Notes: a model not told the origin generated them from the sequence alone. DNA of 64,000 nucleotides from Prevotella bivia DSM 20514 (GCF_000262545.1 NZ_JH660660.1:830975-894974); one strand, 5' to 3'; counted from the first letter of the stretch, positions 25,688 through 35,040 are shown. Made by a program: numbers and translations.

Positions 25688-27625
25688 ATGAAAATTCGTA
25701 ATTTTATCTATTTTGCAATGGCAGCAGCATTGTTGTCATCTTGTTCTAAAGCAAGCGATTTGGGTGGTTCTTCTACAGAACCCACCCCGCCTACCCCTGT
25801 TCCTACTGTTCCAACTCCTTCTGAAGGGTGGCTTGACAATTATAGTGGGGTAATGCTTCAAGGCTTCTCTTGGGATTCTTACGAAGATACCAAGTGGACT
25901 AACCTAACGAGTCAGGCAGACGAATTATCGAAGTATTTCAGTCTTATTTGGGTTCCACAAAGCGGTAATTGTAAGACAGACCATAAAAATATGGGCTATA
26001 TGCCTGTATATTATTTCGATCAAAATTCTAGTTTTGGTACAGAAGCAGAACTTCGTGCTATGATCAAGACCTTTAAGGATAAGGGTACGGGGATTGTAGC
26101 CGATGTGGTGGTTAATCATAGAAACGTAGAAGGTAACAATGGTTCTTGGGTAGATTTCCCTGCTGAAAAATATAATAATGTTACTTATCAAATGCACGCT
26201 ACTGATATTACTCGTAATGATGATAACGGGAAGACGGCAGCACAAGGTTATAAGCTCAGTGACAAAGATGATGAAGGTACTGACTGGGATGGTTGTCGCG
26301 ACCTTGACCACAATAGCGAAAATGTACGAAATGTTATCAAAGCATACGTGAAATACCTAAAAGACGACCTTGGTTATACTGGTTTCCGCTATGATATGGT
26401 AAAGGGTTTTCATGGAAGCCACATTGCCGAATATAACGATGCTGTTGGTATTCAGTATTCTGTAGGTGAATATTGGGATAATAATGATGCTATAAAGAAT
26501 TGGATTAACACCACCTACAAGAAGAGTGCAGCCTTCGACTTCCGTTTTAGATACAATGTTAGTGAGGCAGCTCAAAGTGGTGATTGGCGCAAGTTGAATA
26601 GTCAAGATAACCTGATACACGATGCCAACTATCGTCGTTATGCAGTAACATTTATTGAAAATCACGATATGCAAGATCGTGGTAATGCTGAAGGGTATAA
26701 GAAAGACCCTATTACCAACGATATTGCAGCAGCAAATGCCTATCTATTGGCTATGCCGGGTACCCCTTGCGTGTTCCTTCCTCACTGGAAAGCCTATAAG
26801 AACGAAATAAAAGCAATGATAGATGCTCGCAAGATAGCAGGTATTACCAACACCTCTAGCTATGAAGTGATCACTTCTGAAGCCAACTTGTTTAGAGCAA
26901 AGATAAAGGGTATGTATGGAAATCTTATTGTCTGTGTGGGATCAAAAGCAGGTGCTACCTCGGCAGAGAATGGATATACCAATATCCTCAGTGGTAATCA
27001 CTATGCTTACCTTTTAGAGACAAAGGGTGCTTACAGCGATAAAACTATCCTGTTTAGCAAAGTAGATGGAAGTTATTATAATCGTGTAGATGTTACCGTA
27101 ACTGCTACCGCTGCCGCAAATGGTGGTAAGCTCGTTTATACTTTAGACGGTAAGCAGCCAACAGTAAACGCTACTGCTGTGCCTGCTAATGGTGTTATTA
27201 CGATTGATAAAAGCGCAACATTGACAGTGGCTCTTGTACAGAATGGAGCTATTACTAGCGTTGTGAGCCATAAGTACACGATTAATACCTTTGTGGCATA
27301 TACAGCTAAAATATATTTTAAGAAGCCTGCCGATTGGAATAACGTATATATTTGGGCTTGGGATGCTAACGATTCTAAGTTGCTAGGTGTAGAGTGGCCG
27401 GGTAAACCAATGAATGTAATGACGATTAATGGTGAAACATGGTATAGCTATGATTTCCCAGTGAGCATAGGAGGATACACCTTTAACGTAATCTTTAATC
27501 AAGGACCGGGTTCGTCGGTACAAACAGTAGATATTACAGGGCTAAGTAAAGACACTTATTACGAGCTTGGTACAAAAGCTGGCGATGGTAAATATAATGT
27601 AAGTGATGTTACTTCTAAACATTAA
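25688..27625 (+). CDS. GH13 alpha-amylase lipoprotein with starch-binding module
   Basis: Predicted surface or periplasmic lipoprotein hydrolysing alpha-1,4-glucans. The ATG at 25688 gives 645 residues and a lipoprotein signal MKIRNFIYFAMAAALLSSC with Cys19, then a proline-rich linker (30-46). The upstream in-frame start at 25607 would bury this signal, so it is rejected. GH13 motifs: DVVVNHR (139-145), GFRYDMVKG with nucleophile Asp236, VGEYWD with acid/base Glu261, and FIENHD with Asp327. After the catalytic barrel come a chitobiase-like C-terminal domain (around 470-535, KLVYTLDGKQP) and a CBM26-like starch-binding domain (about 540-640, VYIWAWDAND). No susC/susD genes adjoin. No clear -7 box was found in the 240 bp upstream. 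Confidence 0.9.
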   Translation: MKIRNFIYFAMAAALLSSCSKASDLGGSSTEPTPPTPVPTVPTPSEGWLDNYSGVMLQGFSWDSYEDTKWTNLTSQADELSKYFSLIWVPQSGNCKTDHKNMGYMPVYYFDQNSSFGTEAELRAMIKTFKDKGTGIVADVVVNHRNVEGNNGSWVDFPAEKYNNVTYQMHATDITRNDDNGKTAAQGYKLSDKDDEGTDWDGCRDLDHNSENVRNVIKAYVKYLKDDLGYTGFRYDMVKGFHGSHIAEYNDAVGIQYSVGEYWDNNDAIKNWINTTYKKSAAFDFRFRYNVSEAAQSGDWRKLNSQDNLIHDANYRRYAVTFIENHDMQDRGNAEGYKKDPITNDIAAANAYLLAMPGTPCVFLPHWKAYKNEIKAMIDARKIAGITNTSSYEVITSEANLFRAKIKGMYGNLIVCVGSKAGATSAENGYTNILSGNHYAYLLETKGAYSDKTILFSKVDGSYYNRVDVTVTATAAANGGKLVYTLDGKQPTVNATAVPANGVITIDKSATLTVALVQNGAITSVVSHKYTINTFVAYTAKIYFKKPADWNNVYIWAWDANDSKLLGVEWPGKPMNVMTINGETWYSYDFPVSIGGYTFNVIFNQGPGSSVQTVDITGLSKDTYYELGTKAGDGKYNVSDVTSKH

Positions 27626-27654
27626 AAGTTAGGTTCTTATACACACAAATATAA

Positions 27655-27695
27655 TAAAGGACATTTGAAAGGCTATATCTTTCAAATGTCCTTTA
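27655..27695. terminator. Bidirectional terminator between amylase and orphan gene
   Basis: Perfect 17-bp inverted repeat (27655-27671 and 27679-27695) around a 7-nt loop, between two convergent genes. Confidence 0.7.
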
Positions 27696-27710
27696 TTCAT
27701 CGAATGGGGC

Positions 27711-28328
27711 TTAGTGCGCAGCATTACTAGTTTCTTTTTTGTTGGCTTTTCTTCGCTCTATGGCTGCTTCTAACACGCGCTTTTTCTCCATTTCCTCAGT
27801 GTAAGCTCGCTCTATCGCATCCTTACCATCGAGCTTTTTAAAGATTTCCCTATTTTGTCGCGTATGCTCTCGGTCGCGGTTTAGACGCTTATCGAACATA
27901 GTTGCAAAATCAAACCCACCACCAATATTTGGTAGGTACCCATAATCTTTCATATCTCTTTTAGGCATACTCCTTGATAAACTATCGGCATTGATCCTAT
28001 ATCTGCCTATAACTACTACCTCGTTGAGGCTATGTTTGCTTGGGAAAAGAAACACGGTATCGCACAAAACTTCTGCTCGTTTTAGCTTTTCGGGTAAATA
28101 GCCTTTCGCACTAAAGTGAGCCATTTTAAACGAATCGGGTAGGGATATTGTACCTAAATAAATGGTTTTGCCAATCAGTTTGCCGTCCACCCGCACTTCA
28201 ACATCACGCACAGGAAATCTACTAACGGCATCGCACACCAATATCTTTTGTGCTTTTGCTATAAAAGGCAAGGCAAATAGTAGCAATAAGAGAAATTGCT
28301 TTGCTAGTTTTATAATGTATTTGGGCAT
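27711..28328 (-). CDS. Exported protein with carboxypeptidase-regulatory-like domain
   Basis: Not a named family I can confirm. The 205-residue protein (ATG at 28328) has a signal peptide (MPKYIIKLAKQFLLLLLFALPFIAKA) and then a beta-rich segment KILVCDAVSRFPVRDVEVRVDGKLIGKT that resembles the CarboxypepD_reg domain of outer-membrane TonB-linked proteins. The C-terminal third is very charged and helical (about 150-205, RDREHTRQNREIFKKLD and EEMEKKRVLEAAIERRK). The segment GGGFDFATMFDKRLNRDRE lies between the two. It stands alone between two terminators. Confidence 0.6.
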   Translation of the reverse strand: MPKYIIKLAKQFLLLLLFALPFIAKAQKILVCDAVSRFPVRDVEVRVDGKLIGKTIYLGTISLPDSFKMAHFSAKGYLPEKLKRAEVLCDTVFLFPSKHSLNEVVVIGRYRINADSLSRSMPKRDMKDYGYLPNIGGGFDFATMFDKRLNRDREHTRQNREIFKKLDGKDAIERAYTEEMEKKRVLEAAIERRKANKKETSNAAH

Positions 28329-28487
28329 AAACAAGATGAAAAAATAAAGTTATATAGCGTGTTGTTTGCAAATATAAAAGAAATATACAATACACGATAT
28401 AACAGAAAGAAAAGATAGGAATGTTTAGGATTTCGGTCGTAAAAGCAGTGGGATTTGTTACTAAAATCCAACGAGTTGAAATGCAAT

Positions 28488-28537
28488 ATAAAAGAAAAGA
28501 GCTAGCAGGAAAGGGGTTGTCTGTCCCTGCTAGCTCT
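28488..28537 (-). terminator. Terminator of the P-type ATPase gene
   Basis: AGAGCTAGCAGG (28498-28509) pairs with CCTGCTAGCTCT (28526-28537); the minus strand continues into TTTTCTTTTAT. Confidence 0.8.
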
Positions 28538-28557
28538 TTGTTTTAAAGTAAAACCTA

Positions 28558-30444
28558 TTATGTGCGTAATACTCTCATGGCATTGATCACTGCTAATACC
28601 ATTACACCTACATCGGCAAAGACTGCTAATCCCATAGAGGCTAAGCCAAAAGTGGCAAGGATAAGGACGGCTATCTTTATGCTAATGGCAAAGATAGCGT
28701 TTTGCTTAGCTATGTTAATAGTGTGGCGCGAGATGCGAATGGCTTCGGAAATTTTCGAGAGTTGGTCGTCCATAAGTACTACATCAGCCGCTTCTATAGC
28801 TGCATCACTACCCAAACCACCCATTGCTATGCCCACATCGGCACGTGCAAGTACAGGTGCATCGTTGATACCATCGCCCACAAAAGCTAAGGTTTCATCG
28901 GTAGGTTTGGTAGCAATAAGTCGCTCCACATGGCTCACTTTGTCGGCAGGTAGTAGCTCGGCATGATAGCTATCTATGCCCGTTGCTAGTGCCACTTGGG
29001 CTGCAACGCTCTCTTTATCGCCCGTCAGCATCACCGTTTTAGCAATGCCTAAACGCTTCAATTTCTTAATAACAGCAGGAATATCCAACTTTAATTTGTC
29101 GGCAATCACTATATGCCCTGCATACGATCCGTTGATAGCTACATGGATGATAGTGTCTGTTTCTTGGTGAGAACAGTGATTACAAGGAGGAATAGTGATA
29201 CCCTGTTGTTGCATCATTCGCTCATTGCCTACGCTCACTTGTCGACCATTTACAGTGGCTGTGATACCATTTCCCGCTAGTTCTTGCACGTTTTCTATGA
29301 TACAATTGTCGGCTTCATGTGCGTATGCTTGTCGTAAAGCGAGGGCTATAGGGTGTGTAGAAAAACGTTCAACGTGGGCAGCAAGATGGAGCAACTCATG
29401 CTCATCTATCTGCTCAGGGTGTATGGCTGTTACCTCAAAAGAGCCGTGAGTAAGGGTGCCCGTCTTATCAAAAACGATGGTATGGAGCTTTGAAAGCGCA
29501 TCCATATAGTTGCCACCCTTTATCAATATACCCTTATGAGAAGCACCACCGATGCCCGCAAAGAAGGTCAACGGAATAGAGATCACCAAGGCACAAGGGC
29601 AGCTAACGACTAAGAAAGTTAAGGCACGATAGAGCCAAACGGCAAAGGCTTCGCTATAAGCGGGATAAAAGAAGGGAGGAATAAATGCCAAAACGAGGGC
29701 AAGTAGCACAACAATAGGGGTATAGATGTGGGCGAAACGATGAATAAACGACTCACTTTTCGACTTGTTATCGCTAGCATTTTCTACCAAATTAAGAATC
29801 TTACTAGCGGTAGATTCGCTAAAAACTTTCGATACTTTTACCCTCAATACTCCTGAAATATTCACACAACCAGAGATCACTTCATCATCTTTGGCTACAT
29901 TGCGAGGCATACTCTCACCTGTCAGTGCTACTGTGTTGAGGCTCGAATTGCCTTCCAAGACAACACCATCTAATGGCACTTTTTCGCCTGGTTTTACCAC
30001 GATCACATCGCCAATATTGATAGTTTCGGGTGAAACCCTTTCGATGTTTCCGCCTTTTTCTAAGTAGGCTGCATCAGGGCGAATATCCATTAACGCTGCA
30101 ATTGAGTCGCGAGCACGATCTTCTGCATAATCTTCAAAGAGTTCTCCTATCTGGAAAAATAGCATCACAAATACTGCTTCCATAAATTGTGCTTCGGCTT
30201 GAGGTAAGAAACCAATGCCTAATGCACCGATCGTAGCTATTGCCATGAGTAAATCTTCATCGAAAGGATCACGCTCAATGATGCCCTCTACAGCCTCGCC
30301 AAGTATGTCGTAACTTATTAAGAGGTAGGGAACTAGGTAAACTAAAAGCAGTTGCCACATAGGTAAAACCGTGTTTTCCTCTATGAGCCACGCCCCGAGA
30401 AGCAACACGACTGTTAAGATGATACGTACTAATTTTTTCTTCAT
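28558..30444 (-). CDS. Heavy-metal P1B-type ATPase (Zn/Cd/Pb exporter-like)
   Basis: Inner-membrane pump exporting soft metal cations at the cost of ATP. The 628 residues contain TGES (175-178), the metal-site SCPCALV in transmembrane helix 6 (281-287), the phosphorylated Asp326 in DKTGT, HP in the nucleotide domain (STHPIALAL) and GDGINDAPVLARADVGIAMG near the C-terminus. The N-terminal metal-binding (HMA) domain is absent; a CNHCSH motif in the nucleotide domain may bind metal. The CPC motif and overall form fit the ZntA/CadA group, but selectivity is inferred. Single gene with its own promoter and terminator. Confidence 0.92.
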   Translation of the reverse strand: MKKKLVRIILTVVLLLGAWLIEENTVLPMWQLLLVYLVPYLLISYDILGEAVEGIIERDPFDEDLLMAIATIGALGIGFLPQAEAQFMEAVFVMLFFQIGELFEDYAEDRARDSIAALMDIRPDAAYLEKGGNIERVSPETINIGDVIVVKPGEKVPLDGVVLEGNSSLNTVALTGESMPRNVAKDDEVISGCVNISGVLRVKVSKVFSESTASKILNLVENASDNKSKSESFIHRFAHIYTPIVVLLALVLAFIPPFFYPAYSEAFAVWLYRALTFLVVSCPCALVISIPLTFFAGIGGASHKGILIKGGNYMDALSKLHTIVFDKTGTLTHGSFEVTAIHPEQIDEHELLHLAAHVERFSTHPIALALRQAYAHEADNCIIENVQELAGNGITATVNGRQVSVGNERMMQQQGITIPPCNHCSHQETDTIIHVAINGSYAGHIVIADKLKLDIPAVIKKLKRLGIAKTVMLTGDKESVAAQVALATGIDSYHAELLPADKVSHVERLIATKPTDETLAFVGDGINDAPVLARADVGIAMGGLGSDAAIEAADVVLMDDQLSKISEAIRISRHTINIAKQNAIFAISIKIAVLILATFGLASMGLAVFADVGVMVLAVINAMRVLRT

Positions 30445-30527
30445 AACGTGTTATTATCTATTTATTATTTTGTTTTTTGCTCTGTTACTCTGTCTTTTCT
30501 TTACTGTGTTATTTTGTCTTATGAATG

Positions 30528-30535
30528 CAAAGATA
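30528..30535 (-). promoter_or_regulatory. -7 box of the P-type ATPase gene
   Basis: Minus-strand TATCTTTG, 83 nt upstream of the ATG. No TTG at the standard distance. Confidence 0.45.
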
Positions 30536-30603
30536 GCTACTATGTTTTACAACCTAGTTGCAAAATGCTTTTGCGCTGTATGAGCAATATATGCTTTTTT
30601 TGT

Positions 30604-30611
30604 TATCTTTG
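30604..30611 (+). promoter_or_regulatory. -7 box of dusB, predicting a leaderless transcript
   Basis: TATCTTTG ends 5 nt before the dusB ATG at 30617, so the transcript would start at or next to the start codon. No TTG lies at the standard distance. Confidence 0.5.
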
Positions 30612-30616
30612 CACTT

Positions 30617-31594
30617 ATGAAGATAGGAAATATAGACTTAGGCGAACGTCCATTGTTTCTTGCACCGATGGAAGATGTAACCGATATTGGCTTTCGTAAA
30701 ATGTGCAAACGCTATGGAGCTGCTATGGTTTACACCGAATTTGTATCGGCAGATGCCATTATTCGCAGTATAAAATCGACACTATCGAAGATGGTTATCG
30801 ACGATGAAGAGCGTCCAACGGGTATTCAGATATATGGTAATAATGTAGAATCAATGGTGGAAGCTGCCAAAATAGTGGAGGAAGCAAAGCCCGATGTGAT
30901 AGATATTAACTTTGGATGCCCTGTTAAGAAGGTGGCTGGTAAGGGTGCTGGCTCTGGTATGTTGAAGAATATTCCATTGCTTTTAGACATTACTCGCGAG
31001 GTGGTGAAGGCTGTAAACGTACCTGTTACAGTAAAGACACGACTAGGGTGGGACGAGAACAACCTCGTTATTACCGAACTAGCCGAGCAGATACAAGACT
31101 GTGGAGCAAAGGCGTTAACCATTCATGGGCGCACTAGGGCACAGATGTACACGGGTAATGCCGACTGGACACTGATAGGAGAGGTGAAAAAGAACCCACG
31201 TATTCATATACCTATCATAGGCAATGGCGATATTACTAGCGTGAAAGATGCTTATGAACATTTTGATAAATATGGGGTAGATGCGGTAATGATAGGTCGT
31301 GCTACGTTTGGTTGTCCATGGCTTTTTAGTAAGGAGCAAGATGCGCTTACGCTTGACGACAAGGTGGATGTACTAGAAGAAATGCTGCGCATCAATGTGG
31401 AACGTATTGACGAATATCGTGGTATTCTACATACACGCCGACATTTAGCCTCATCGCCTATCTTCAAAGGTGTACCCGATTTTAAACAAATGCGTATTGC
31501 AATGCTTCGTTGTACTAAGATGAATGAACTGCTAACAATGCTCGAAGAGATACGAGGATTTCTAAAAGAGAAAGCAGAACAAGGAGAGATTTAA
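30617..31594 (+). CDS. dusB: tRNA-dihydrouridine synthase
   Basis: Flavin enzyme that reduces specific uridines of tRNA to dihydrouridine. The 325-residue protein has the FMN-barrel motifs of Dus proteins: LAPMEDVTDIGFRKMCKRYG (about 14-33), GIQIYGNN (about 73), the catalytic-cysteine block DINFGCPVKKVAGKGAGS (about 95-112) and HGRTRAQMYTGNADW (about 170). Of the DusA, DusB and DusC types the length and the GAGS segment fit DusB best. It ends in a bidirectional terminator that overlaps the next gene's stop. Confidence 0.92.
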   Translation: MKIGNIDLGERPLFLAPMEDVTDIGFRKMCKRYGAAMVYTEFVSADAIIRSIKSTLSKMVIDDEERPTGIQIYGNNVESMVEAAKIVEEAKPDVIDINFGCPVKKVAGKGAGSGMLKNIPLLLDITREVVKAVNVPVTVKTRLGWDENNLVITELAEQIQDCGAKALTIHGRTRAQMYTGNADWTLIGEVKKNPRIHIPIIGNGDITSVKDAYEHFDKYGVDAVMIGRATFGCPWLFSKEQDALTLDDKVDVLEEMLRINVERIDEYRGILHTRRHLASSPIFKGVPDFKQMRIAMLRCTKMNELLTMLEEIRGFLKEKAEQGEI

Positions 31595-31631
31595 ACAAAA
31601 AAGCTTGCCACATTGGCAAGCTTTTTTGTTT
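31594..31631. terminator. Bidirectional terminator between dusB and the phosphoesterase
   Basis: AACAAAAAAGCTTGCC pairs with GGCAAGCTTTTTTGTT around a 5-nt loop; T-rich on both sides. It contains the end of dusB and touches the stop of the convergent gene. Confidence 0.9.
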
Positions 31632-32169
31632 AGATACGTTCTTGTTTTAATGCTTTTCCATCGAGACTGAACACGGTAAACGTGCCATCTTCGTAGGTCA
31701 TAAAGGTGGGTTCGTTACCACCTTTGGGAAAAGTAATCGACCCCGTATTGCCAACTAATACCCCATTTTGCTTAGATAACTCCCAAAGATGCGTATGTCC
31801 GTAGACGATTGCATCAATGCCAGCTTGTGGAAGATGCTCCTTATTATAAATATGTCCGTGCGTAAGGAATAGTTTTTTACCATTATCAACAAGCATAGTA
31901 TAGTCGGAAAGTATAGGGAAATGGAGTAGCATTTGGTCTACTTCTGCGTCGCAATTACCACGAATAGCAATGATGTCCCTTGCTCGTTTGTTCAATGCCT
32001 CTACGATACTAGGTGCATTAATGCCATCGGGAATGGTGTTACGTGGACCATAATTGAGAATATCTCCTAAGATACAGAGCATATCACAGTGATTGTTATC
32101 ATAAAAACGGAGCACCTTCTCGAGTGTGGGAAGGCAACCATGTATATCTGAAACCAATAGGTATTTCAT
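31630..32169 (-). CDS. YfcE-type metallophosphoesterase
   Basis: Small cytosolic phosphodiesterase with two metals. From the ATG at 32169 the 179-residue protein has all calcineurin-like motifs: SDIHG (around 7), LGDILNYGPRN (around 40), RGNCDAEVD (around 80), THGH (around 110) and YGHTHLWEL (around 130). The upstream in-frame part to 32229 lies in the 66-bp repeat and is not coding. Of the named proteins, E. coli YfcE is the nearest in size and motif order. Natural substrate unknown. Confidence 0.88.
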   Translation of the reverse strand: MKYLLVSDIHGCLPTLEKVLRFYDNNHCDMLCILGDILNYGPRNTIPDGINAPSIVEALNKRARDIIAIRGNCDAEVDQMLLHFPILSDYTMLVDNGKKLFLTHGHIYNKEHLPQAGIDAIVYGHTHLWELSKQNGVLVGNTGSITFPKGGNEPTFMTYEDGTFTVFSLDGKALKQERI

Positions 32170-32202
32170 AAAAATATTGATGTTTTGGGTGTGAATTATT
32201 AT

Positions 32203-32410
32203 ATACAAAGTTCGTGTAAACGAGTGCAATTCAAGCTTGCTTGTTCATTGCCGAGTGCAGCCGAACTTATACAAAGTTCGTGCAAACGAGCGCAATTCAA
32301 GCTTGCTTGTTCATTGCCGAGTGCAGCCGAGCTTATACAAAGTTCGTGCAAACGAGTGCAATTCAAGCTTGCTTGTTTATTGCCGAGTGCAGCCGAACTT
32401 ATACAAAGTT
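32203..32410. repeat. 66-bp promoter-linked hairpin repeat, locus B (three tandem units)
   Basis: The ACAAAG block recurs at 32205, 32271, 32337 and 32403, exactly 66 bp apart. Units are nearly identical: GTGCAAACGAG, GCAATTCAAGCTTGCTTG and ATTGCCGAGTGCAGCC recur with few changes. Each has a GCAAT-AAGCTTGCTT-ATTGC hairpin. It lies upstream of the phosphoesterase gene and between divergent genes. The end repeat here is ACAAAGTT, a weaker -7 box than in loci A and C. Confidence 0.9.
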
Positions 32411-32462
32411 ACTATTTCTCCCCTAATTAGATGCACAATCATGAAATAAATATGCTTAAAAG

Positions 32463-32495
32463 TTTGTGTATTGATATGAAAAATATCTATATTTG
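32463..32495 (+). promoter_or_regulatory. Promoter of the helical-repeat gene
   Basis: TTTG (32463-32466), a 21-nt spacer and TATATTTG (32488-32495), with a leader of about 20 nt before the ATG at 32522. Confidence 0.7.
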
Positions 32496-32521
32496 CAATA
32501 TACACTAACCGCTTAAAGCCT

Positions 32522-33454
32522 ATGGAAGTACGCGATGTTTTCGAGTTAAGGAAGCAGGGTAAGACAGAAGAAGCTTATGCTGCCATTCTCCCTATGTATG
32601 CTGTCCATAAAGGAAAGTACACCACCCTTGCCATGTTTTGGGTGGGAGTGGATATGATGAAACTTCGTTTTAAGCAGCGAAACCTAGAGGAAGCATATAA
32701 AATATTTCAGAGTTTAGTGCGTGTTTATCCTACAATGGAAGATAAAGAACTGTCAGGTCAAGCCGTATTGCTACGTGCTGCCATCTTTGTTTATGATCAT
32801 CATCCCACGTTTTCAATGTTAAACTTCATTCAAGAGTGGGGTATTGAGAAGCTGATAGAGGAAGATTGGAAGATGGAACGTGCCGAAAATCATCCTATAC
32901 CATCGTTAGGAATGCGTATTGTAAGCAGAGTTTTCAAGGAATTAGAACTTCATCCGAGTGTGGAAAAGGCATTACAAGCTGCTAATATCTTAGCTATTGC
33001 TTTGAAATATGCGCCTTATAACATGAATAATCAGCGTTATAAAGCGATTATTTACAGCATAATGGGGAAGAAAGATAAGGCGATTAATATTTATAGACAC
33101 CTTATAAAGTATCATCACCAAGCCTATCTTTATCAAGAATTAGCCAATCTTATTGATGAAGAAAAGATAAAGATTGCCTTACTTTGTCGTGCCTTGTTGG
33201 CTCAAAAGGATGATAAATTTAAGCAACGTATTCGCTTTACATTGGCTAATTTGTTCTTCCGTTATTATAAGAGTAGGGCGAAATACGAACTAGATAAGTG
33301 TTTGGATGTTCGTAAAAAGCTAGGTTTTGCCATTACGTGGGAAATGCAAAACCTTGCAGCTTCTTTACAAGATATTACGCCATCGACCGATATTGACCAA
33401 AAGAGCTTTTATCGACAAATGGAGAATTATGTAAAGATGAAGGTGGAAATTTAG
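32522..33454 (+). CDS. Helical-repeat (TPR-like) protein of unknown function
   Basis: I do not recognise a named family with confidence. The 310-residue protein has no signal peptide or membrane helix and is strongly helical. It begins MEVRDVFELRKQGKTEEAYAAI, a TPR-like helix pair, and continues with similar pairs: RNLEEAYKIFQSLVRVYP (about 53), ALQAANILAIALKYAPYN and MGKKDKAINIYRHLIKYH (about 180), and YLYQELANLIDEEKIKIALLCRALL (about 205). It ends in a C-terminal region with YKSRAKYELDKCLDVRKKLG. TPR-like folds usually bind proteins. It has its own promoter and converges with dprA, with only 14 bp between the stops. Confidence 0.65.
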   Translation: MEVRDVFELRKQGKTEEAYAAILPMYAVHKGKYTTLAMFWVGVDMMKLRFKQRNLEEAYKIFQSLVRVYPTMEDKELSGQAVLLRAAIFVYDHHPTFSMLNFIQEWGIEKLIEEDWKMERAENHPIPSLGMRIVSRVFKELELHPSVEKALQAANILAIALKYAPYNMNNQRYKAIIYSIMGKKDKAINIYRHLIKYHHQAYLYQELANLIDEEKIKIALLCRALLAQKDDKFKQRIRFTLANLFFRYYKSRAKYELDKCLDVRKKLGFAITWEMQNLAASLQDITPSTDIDQKSFYRQMENYVKMKVEI

Positions 33455-33468
33455 AAGCTAAACAGTGC

Positions 33469-34599
33469 TTATAGCGTATACAAATGGTATACTCCACCAG
33501 CTAACATCTTTACAACTCCTTTCATTTCTAAGCCAAAAAGTATGCCTGTGAGGGTAGAGATAGATACTCCCGACTGTATCGAAAGTAGATTTACTTGGAG
33601 GTCATTCTGCTTGGTTAGGGCTGCAACAACGCACTCTTCCTCTTGTGTTAGGTTCGGAAAGAGTGTACGCTCAATCCCTTTTTGATGCGCTTCTTCTAGT
33701 TTTATAGTGTCGTCCCAACCCATTGCTTTCACAAAGTCGTAGGCATTGGTGATAAGACTAGCACCATTGTCTCGGATAAGGTTGTTACATCCTTCGCTAA
33801 ACTCTGCTCCAACGCTACCCGGAAAGGCGAAAACATCACGGTGATAGCTTCTTGCTATGCTGCAAGTAATGAGCCCTCCGCCTTTAGAAGCCGACTCAAT
33901 GAGAATAGTTGCATCACTACATCCTGCCACAATCCTATTCCTTTGTACAAAGTTGTGTGCCTTTGGCTGTGTGGCTGACATATATTCAGTGAGCAATCCG
34001 CCATGGTTCGTCATCTCAGTAGCGGTTGAACGATGAGCAGTGGGATAGATCATATCAAGTCCATGGGCTAAAACACCAATGGTTTCGAGATGATTTGCAA
34101 GTGCAAAACGATGTGCATTGATATCTACTCCATACGCTAGTCCACTGTAAATTGCCACGTGTGGACATAGATCCTTTAGCTCTCTTACGAACGACAGGAT
34201 AAGATCTTTACCGTAGTTGGTGCAATGGCGAGTACCAATAATATTGATACTGCGCCTTGTGTTCAGACTTGCCGAACCCTTATAGTATAGTGCTAACGGC
34301 GCATCAGGACATTCTTTCAATCGCTGTGGATAGTCAGCATCGTTGAAAGTAAGTACTTTTATACCCTTTTTATCGATGAATTCGGCTTCTTTCTCCACTC
34401 TTTCTCGTATCATATCTATATCACCTAATGCTTCTATAAGGTATTTTGAAGCATCAGGAAACAAGCTTTTAATATCGCTTCGGTGGTCGATGATCTCCGA
34501 AGCACTTTCTGCTTTTTGATAGATAGTTAAGAGTTCTGCTGGGCGAAATTGTGCCAAGCGAGAAAGAATCATCGTATTTAGCGTTTCTGTTGATAGCAT
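33469..34599 (-). CDS. dprA: DNA-processing protein DprA
   Basis: Binds single-stranded DNA and loads RecA during natural transformation; also called Smf. The 376-residue protein has an N-terminal helical domain, the extended Rossmann core with NIIGTRHCTNYGKDLILSF (about 117), SGLAYGVDINAHRFAL (about 147), GVLAHGLDMIYPTAHRS (about 175) and the RNRIVAGCSDATILIESASKGGGL block, and a C-terminal winged-helix (DprA_WH) domain. Complete. Whether this organism is naturally competent cannot be judged here, since dprA is near-universal. Confidence 0.94.
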   Translation of the reverse strand: MLSTETLNTMILSRLAQFRPAELLTIYQKAESASEIIDHRSDIKSLFPDASKYLIEALGDIDMIRERVEKEAEFIDKKGIKVLTFNDADYPQRLKECPDAPLALYYKGSASLNTRRSINIIGTRHCTNYGKDLILSFVRELKDLCPHVAIYSGLAYGVDINAHRFALANHLETIGVLAHGLDMIYPTAHRSTATEMTNHGGLLTEYMSATQPKAHNFVQRNRIVAGCSDATILIESASKGGGLITCSIARSYHRDVFAFPGSVGAEFSEGCNNLIRDNGASLITNAYDFVKAMGWDDTIKLEEAHQKGIERTLFPNLTQEEECVVAALTKQNDLQVNLLSIQSGVSISTLTGILFGLEMKGVVKMLAGGVYHLYTL

Positions 34600-34629
34600 A
34601 TATCTATAAGGTAAGATATTATTAAGTGC

Positions 34630-35040
34630 TTATTTTAGCACCTTTGAGAAAGCTTTGTCGTAGTCTTCGCTCCAGCCTAATTTGCCATTAATGAGCGTTA
34701 CAAGATCTACATCGGCATGAAAACATAGTGTTTCATCGCTTGCTCTGTAAAGATCGTGGTTGAAAACCCAGCGTAATCCCTTCTTCTGAAGTCCCATACG
34801 AGAGATAAATTCATCATCACAGCGAAGTGGAACCTTATACGATAAGCTCATTCTAGCTACTACAGGATCAACACCTTTGTCGTGAAGATCGGAGAAGCTA
34901 ACACCTAACCAGCGCAAAAAGCGATGACGTGTGTGTTCCGTATAGTGAAGATAGTTAGCATTGTTTACGATACCTTGGATGTCGCATTCATAGTCGCGCA
35001 CTTCCATTCTAGTCTCAAAAATATAGTTGTTCTCTTTCAT
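34630..35040 (-). CDS. Acyl-CoA thioesterase, YbgC/4-hydroxybenzoyl-CoA type
   Basis: Hot-dog fold thioesterase. The ATG at 35040 (MKENNYIFETRMEVRDYECD, 136 aa) is preferred, since upstream in-frame sequence is AT-rich spacer. The key segment is RDYECDIQGIVNNANYLHYTEHTRHRFLRWLG (split here around residues 15-45), where the aspartate after C and the YLHYTEHTR helix are the family's active-site features. It lies between dprA (30 bp downstream) and DUF2851 (77 bp upstream), probably one transcript. Substrate unknown. Confidence 0.85.
   Translation of the reverse strand: MKENNYIFETRMEVRDYECDIQGIVNNANYLHYTEHTRHRFLRWLGVSFSDLHDKGVDPVVARMSLSYKVPLRCDDEFISRMGLQKKGLRWVFNHDLYRASDETLCFHADVDLVTLINGKLGWSEDYDKAFSKVLK

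Noticed and set aside
32185..32449. Three overlapping short reading frames of 61-81 residues in the same strand
   Set aside because: They are read-through of the 66-bp tandem repeat, which has a period divisible by three; their repeated peptides have no coding signal of their own.
2790..34180. Other CACGTG hexamers (for example near 2797, 16951, 24663, 28845 and 34160) as parS sites
   Set aside because: They lack the TGTT and AACA flanks required by the parS consensus.
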